DNA from: DASVAL01 sp035649575
Lineage (GTDB): Bacteria; Planctomycetota; UBA1135; UBA2386
Direction: 5' to 3'
Assembly: GCA_035649575.1 (NCBI GenBank)
Contig: DASRJH010000142.1
Location: 1-19,520 of the forward strand
Length of the DNA stretch: 19,520 nt
Positions 17,400-19,520 of this stretch are shown piece by piece. The position numbers and the translations under genes were made by a program. The notes beneath the pieces were generated by a model. It ran no database searches, was not told the DNA's origin, and saw nothing but the letters and a program-made list of their open reading frames with translations. Each line of letters starts with the position of its first letter. Position 1 is the stretch's first letter.

Positions 17400-19520
17400 T
17401 CAGCGGGGGTATTCGGTGGTTCCAGCCGGCATCGGTGCCTCGATCAGCACGTTCTTGCCGTCGATTTCGAGCAGCAGCTCGCCGCGCAGCGACAACACGC
17501 CGCCGCGCCCTTCGGCTTCGAGCCGCTGTCGCAGCGTCTGGTAGCGATCGCTGCCGAACACGACGCGTTCGTCGGCGTCCAGGCGCTTGTTGACGACGCT
17601 GTTGCCGTCGATCCAGCGGTCGCCGCGGCGGAAGAACGCCCGGTCGCAGATCTGCTGGATCGCCGTCGTCTCGACGGGCTGCATGTTCTGATCGAGGTAG
17701 CAGTTCCTGTAGTTCGCGCGTTCCTGCGCCTTCTGCGCCCACAGGTTGCTGCCCTGGTTGACGGCGCTCAGGCCGCTGCGCGTGACGATCGCGCGGCCGC
17801 TGAGCTCGGTCTGGCACGCCGTCGTGAGGGCGTGCCAGTTGCCGAGGTCGTTGCCCTCCGTGGCGAGGAACGCCGTGTACTCACCGAGCACGCCGAACTT
17901 CGTCGACAGCCGCAGGATCTCGTCGCGAAGCTCGCGCAGCTTCGGATCCGCGAACGGGTCGACGGCGCGCGCACCGAGCCGCGCACCCGGATCCGCGCCC
18001 TGCTGGCGCAGCTCGTCGACGAGGAACGCGATCTGCCGGCTTGCCCACAACCGCGGCACGAACGCATGGCGCGTCGTCGCCGATCGGACCGGCAGCACGA
18101 ACTGGTGCTGCCTCCTGCCGGCCAACGTGTCTCCAGCGAGCACGAAGCGAAGGTCGTCGTCGCCGCGGTATTGCCCGAGCACGACGAGCTGGTCGGTTGC
18201 GAACAGGTCGGGCAGGCGCGCGGGCAGCATCTCGCTGACGCGGGCGCTCGGCTTTCCGTCGCTGTCCACGGTCCACAGACGCGGCTCGGCGAGCACGGGA
18301 TGGTCGAGCCGCGCGAACGTGCGCGCGACCTTGGTCTCGACATCCTCGTCGGGCAGCACGTAGGTCGTGACGGCGCGCGTCGCTTCGGCGATCGCGTCGA
18401 GCAGCGGCACGTTCACGTCGTGCCCGACGCCGAAGCAGAAGACGCGGCGCTTGTGCGGGTTGCTCGTCGCGACGAGTTGGCGCAGATCCACTTCGCGTGT
18501 CGCTCCGACGGTCGGCAGGCCGTCGGTCAGGAACAAGACGAGCGGCAAGGTGCCCGGGAGCGTCGGCGCGGTCAGCGCCTGCTGCAGCGCATCGTGCAGG
18601 TTCGTGCCGCCCATCGGCCGCACGTTCTCGAGCCAGGTCCGCGCCGCCGCGAGCGTCTTCTGGTCCTTCGCCACGGGCTGCGGGAACGCCATGCCGACGT
18701 TGTTGCCGTAGTCGAGGAGCTGGATGCCCTCGCCGGGCGCCAGGCCTTCGAGCACCTGCAGCGCAGCAGCCTTGGCCTGTTCGAGCTTGCGCCCCGCCAT
18801 GCTGCCCGACCGATCGAGCACGAGCGTGACCTCGCGTGGCAAGGCCGCCCGTCGATCGGGCCGCGGCGCGCTCGCGAGCAGCAGGAAGTAGCCGCCGCCG
18901 ATCGTGGCATCGGGGTAGGCGAACAGCGCGGCCGTCGGTTGCGTTGCGTCGGCGGCCGTCGTGTAGCAGAGGCGGAACGCGCCGGGATCGCGGCGGCTCT
19001 TGTCCGCGACGTGCAGCGTCATCTCCTTGGGACCGCGCTTGTTCACGACGAGCTCGTGGCTCGGGGAGTAGCAGACGCCGATCGGCGCGCGCGCGATCAC
19101 CTCGACGGCGATCGACCACGGCGCCTCCTGGTCCATGGTCTCGCTGCGCGGCAGCACGTAGTCGACGCGCTCGCCGTCGACGTCGAGCACGTGGTCATAC
19201 GTGAGGCGCAGCACCTGCCGGCCGCGCGCGGGCACCGGAAACACGCTGCTGCGCAGGCAACCACAGCCGGCGAACTCGAGCAGCGCCGGATCGCGCAGCT
19301 TCGCCGTGATCTCGTCGTAGAGGCGGCGCGCTTCGTCGCGCGGCAGCACGCGTGCGGTCGGCGTCGCGGCAGCGCCTTCGAACGCGAAGCTCGAGACCGC
19401 GGCGCCGTCGGGGACCGGCAGCAGCAGCACGGCCTCCTGCTGCGTGTTCGACGGATTGTGCAGTTCGATCTGCAGCGTCGTCGTCGCGGCCCGGTCGACG
19501 ATGCGAACCCTCGCCTCGGC
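17400..19520 (-). CDS. VIT and VWA domain protein (partial, 5' end beyond right edge)
   Basis: The frame is open to the window edge, giving about 706 C-terminal residues; the GTG at 19430 is internal. The visible N-terminal part is a VIT domain (LQIELHNPSNTQQEAVLLLPVPDGAAVSSF, then RRLYDEIT and VFPVPARGRQVLRLTYD), as in inter-alpha-trypsin-inhibitor heavy-chain-like proteins. A VWA domain follows with MIDAS DRSGSM at about 18801-18815, TNLHDALQQAL and LVLFLTDGLPTVGAT. Next come a beta-rich region and the family's helical segment ELRDEILRLSTKFGVLGEYTAFLATE. The C-terminal 150 residues (after ELSGRAIVTRSG) are not assigned. Bacterial VIT-VWA proteins are usually exported or membrane-held and are thought to mediate metal-dependent protein contacts. 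The signal peptide would lie outside the window. It is the first visible gene of the four-gene minus-strand cluster. Confidence 0.92.
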   Translation of the reverse strand, partial: AEARVRIVDRAATTTLQIELHNPSNTQQEAVLLLPVPDGAAVSSFAFEGAAATPTARVLPRDEARRLYDEITAKLRDPALLEFAGCGCLRSSVFPVPARGRQVLRLTYDHVLDVDGERVDYVLPRSETMDQEAPWSIAVEVIARAPIGVCYSPSHELVVNKRGPKEMTLHVADKSRRDPGAFRLCYTTAADATQPTAALFAYPDATIGGGYFLLLASAPRPDRRAALPREVTLVLDRSGSMAGRKLEQAKAAALQVLEGLAPGEGIQLLDYGNNVGMAFPQPVAKDQKTLAAARTWLENVRPMGGTNLHDALQQALTAPTLPGTLPLVLFLTDGLPTVGATREVDLRQLVATSNPHKRRVFCFGVGHDVNVPLLDAIAEATRAVTTYVLPDEDVETKVARTFARLDHPVLAEPRLWTVDSDGKPSARVSEMLPARLPDLFATDQLVVLGQYRGDDDLRFVLAGDTLAGRRQHQFVLPVRSATTRHAFVPRLWASRQIAFLVDELRQQGADPGARLGARAVDPFADPKLRELRDEILRLSTKFGVLGEYTAFLATEGNDLGNWHALTTACQTELSGRAIVTRSGLSAVNQGSNLWAQKAQERANYRNCYLDQNMQPVETTAIQQICDRAFFRRGDRWIDGNSVVNKRLDADERVVFGSDRYQTLRQRLEAEGRGGVLSLRGELLLEIDGKNVLIEAPMPAGTTEYPR

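Overview
The window is GC-rich, densely packed bacterial chromosomal DNA with 12 protein-coding genes, no RNA genes, no insertion sequence and no CRISPR array. The gene content fits a planctomycete or a similar large-genome Gram-negative bacterium best. It includes a membrane Ser/Thr kinase with an Ig-like exterior and a C-terminal formylglycine-generating-enzyme-like domain, DUF4349 and VIT-VWA proteins, several lipoproteins, a barrel-like envelope protein and a VWA-cytochrome P460 fusion. This lineage call is inference from gene families; no marker gene is present.

Left part (1-4029). The minus strand carries a membrane-anchored rhodanese-like protein cut by the left edge. It also carries a two-gene cluster: a DUF4349 lipoprotein, then a small lipoprotein whose frame is broken after codon 33. 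Divergent to these, on the plus strand, is an exported protein with a thioredoxin-like N-terminus and a HEAT/TPR-like helical remainder.

Middle (4072-10260). A CYTH-CHAD protein (minus) and a 1093-residue kinase (plus) diverge from a 427-bp gap that contains a perfect 18-bp inverted repeat. A lipobox-bearing, barrel-like protein (minus) converges on the kinase.

Right part (10371-19520). On the plus strand a Clp_N-peptidase E fusion overlaps, by ATGA, an exported M28 metallopeptidase with a PA domain. On the minus strand a four-gene cluster runs VIT-VWA protein (cut by the right edge), VWA-cytochrome P460 protein, OmpR-type response regulator, histidine kinase. Its junctions are 18 nt, 4 nt and a 4-nt overlap, so it is probably one operon. 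It puts two exported VWA proteins, one carrying a heme motif, with a two-component system whose kinase has a large unassigned extracytoplasmic region. This cluster and the Clp_N-PepE fusion are the most interesting candidates here. The minus-strand lipoprotein frameshift most needs checking against reads.
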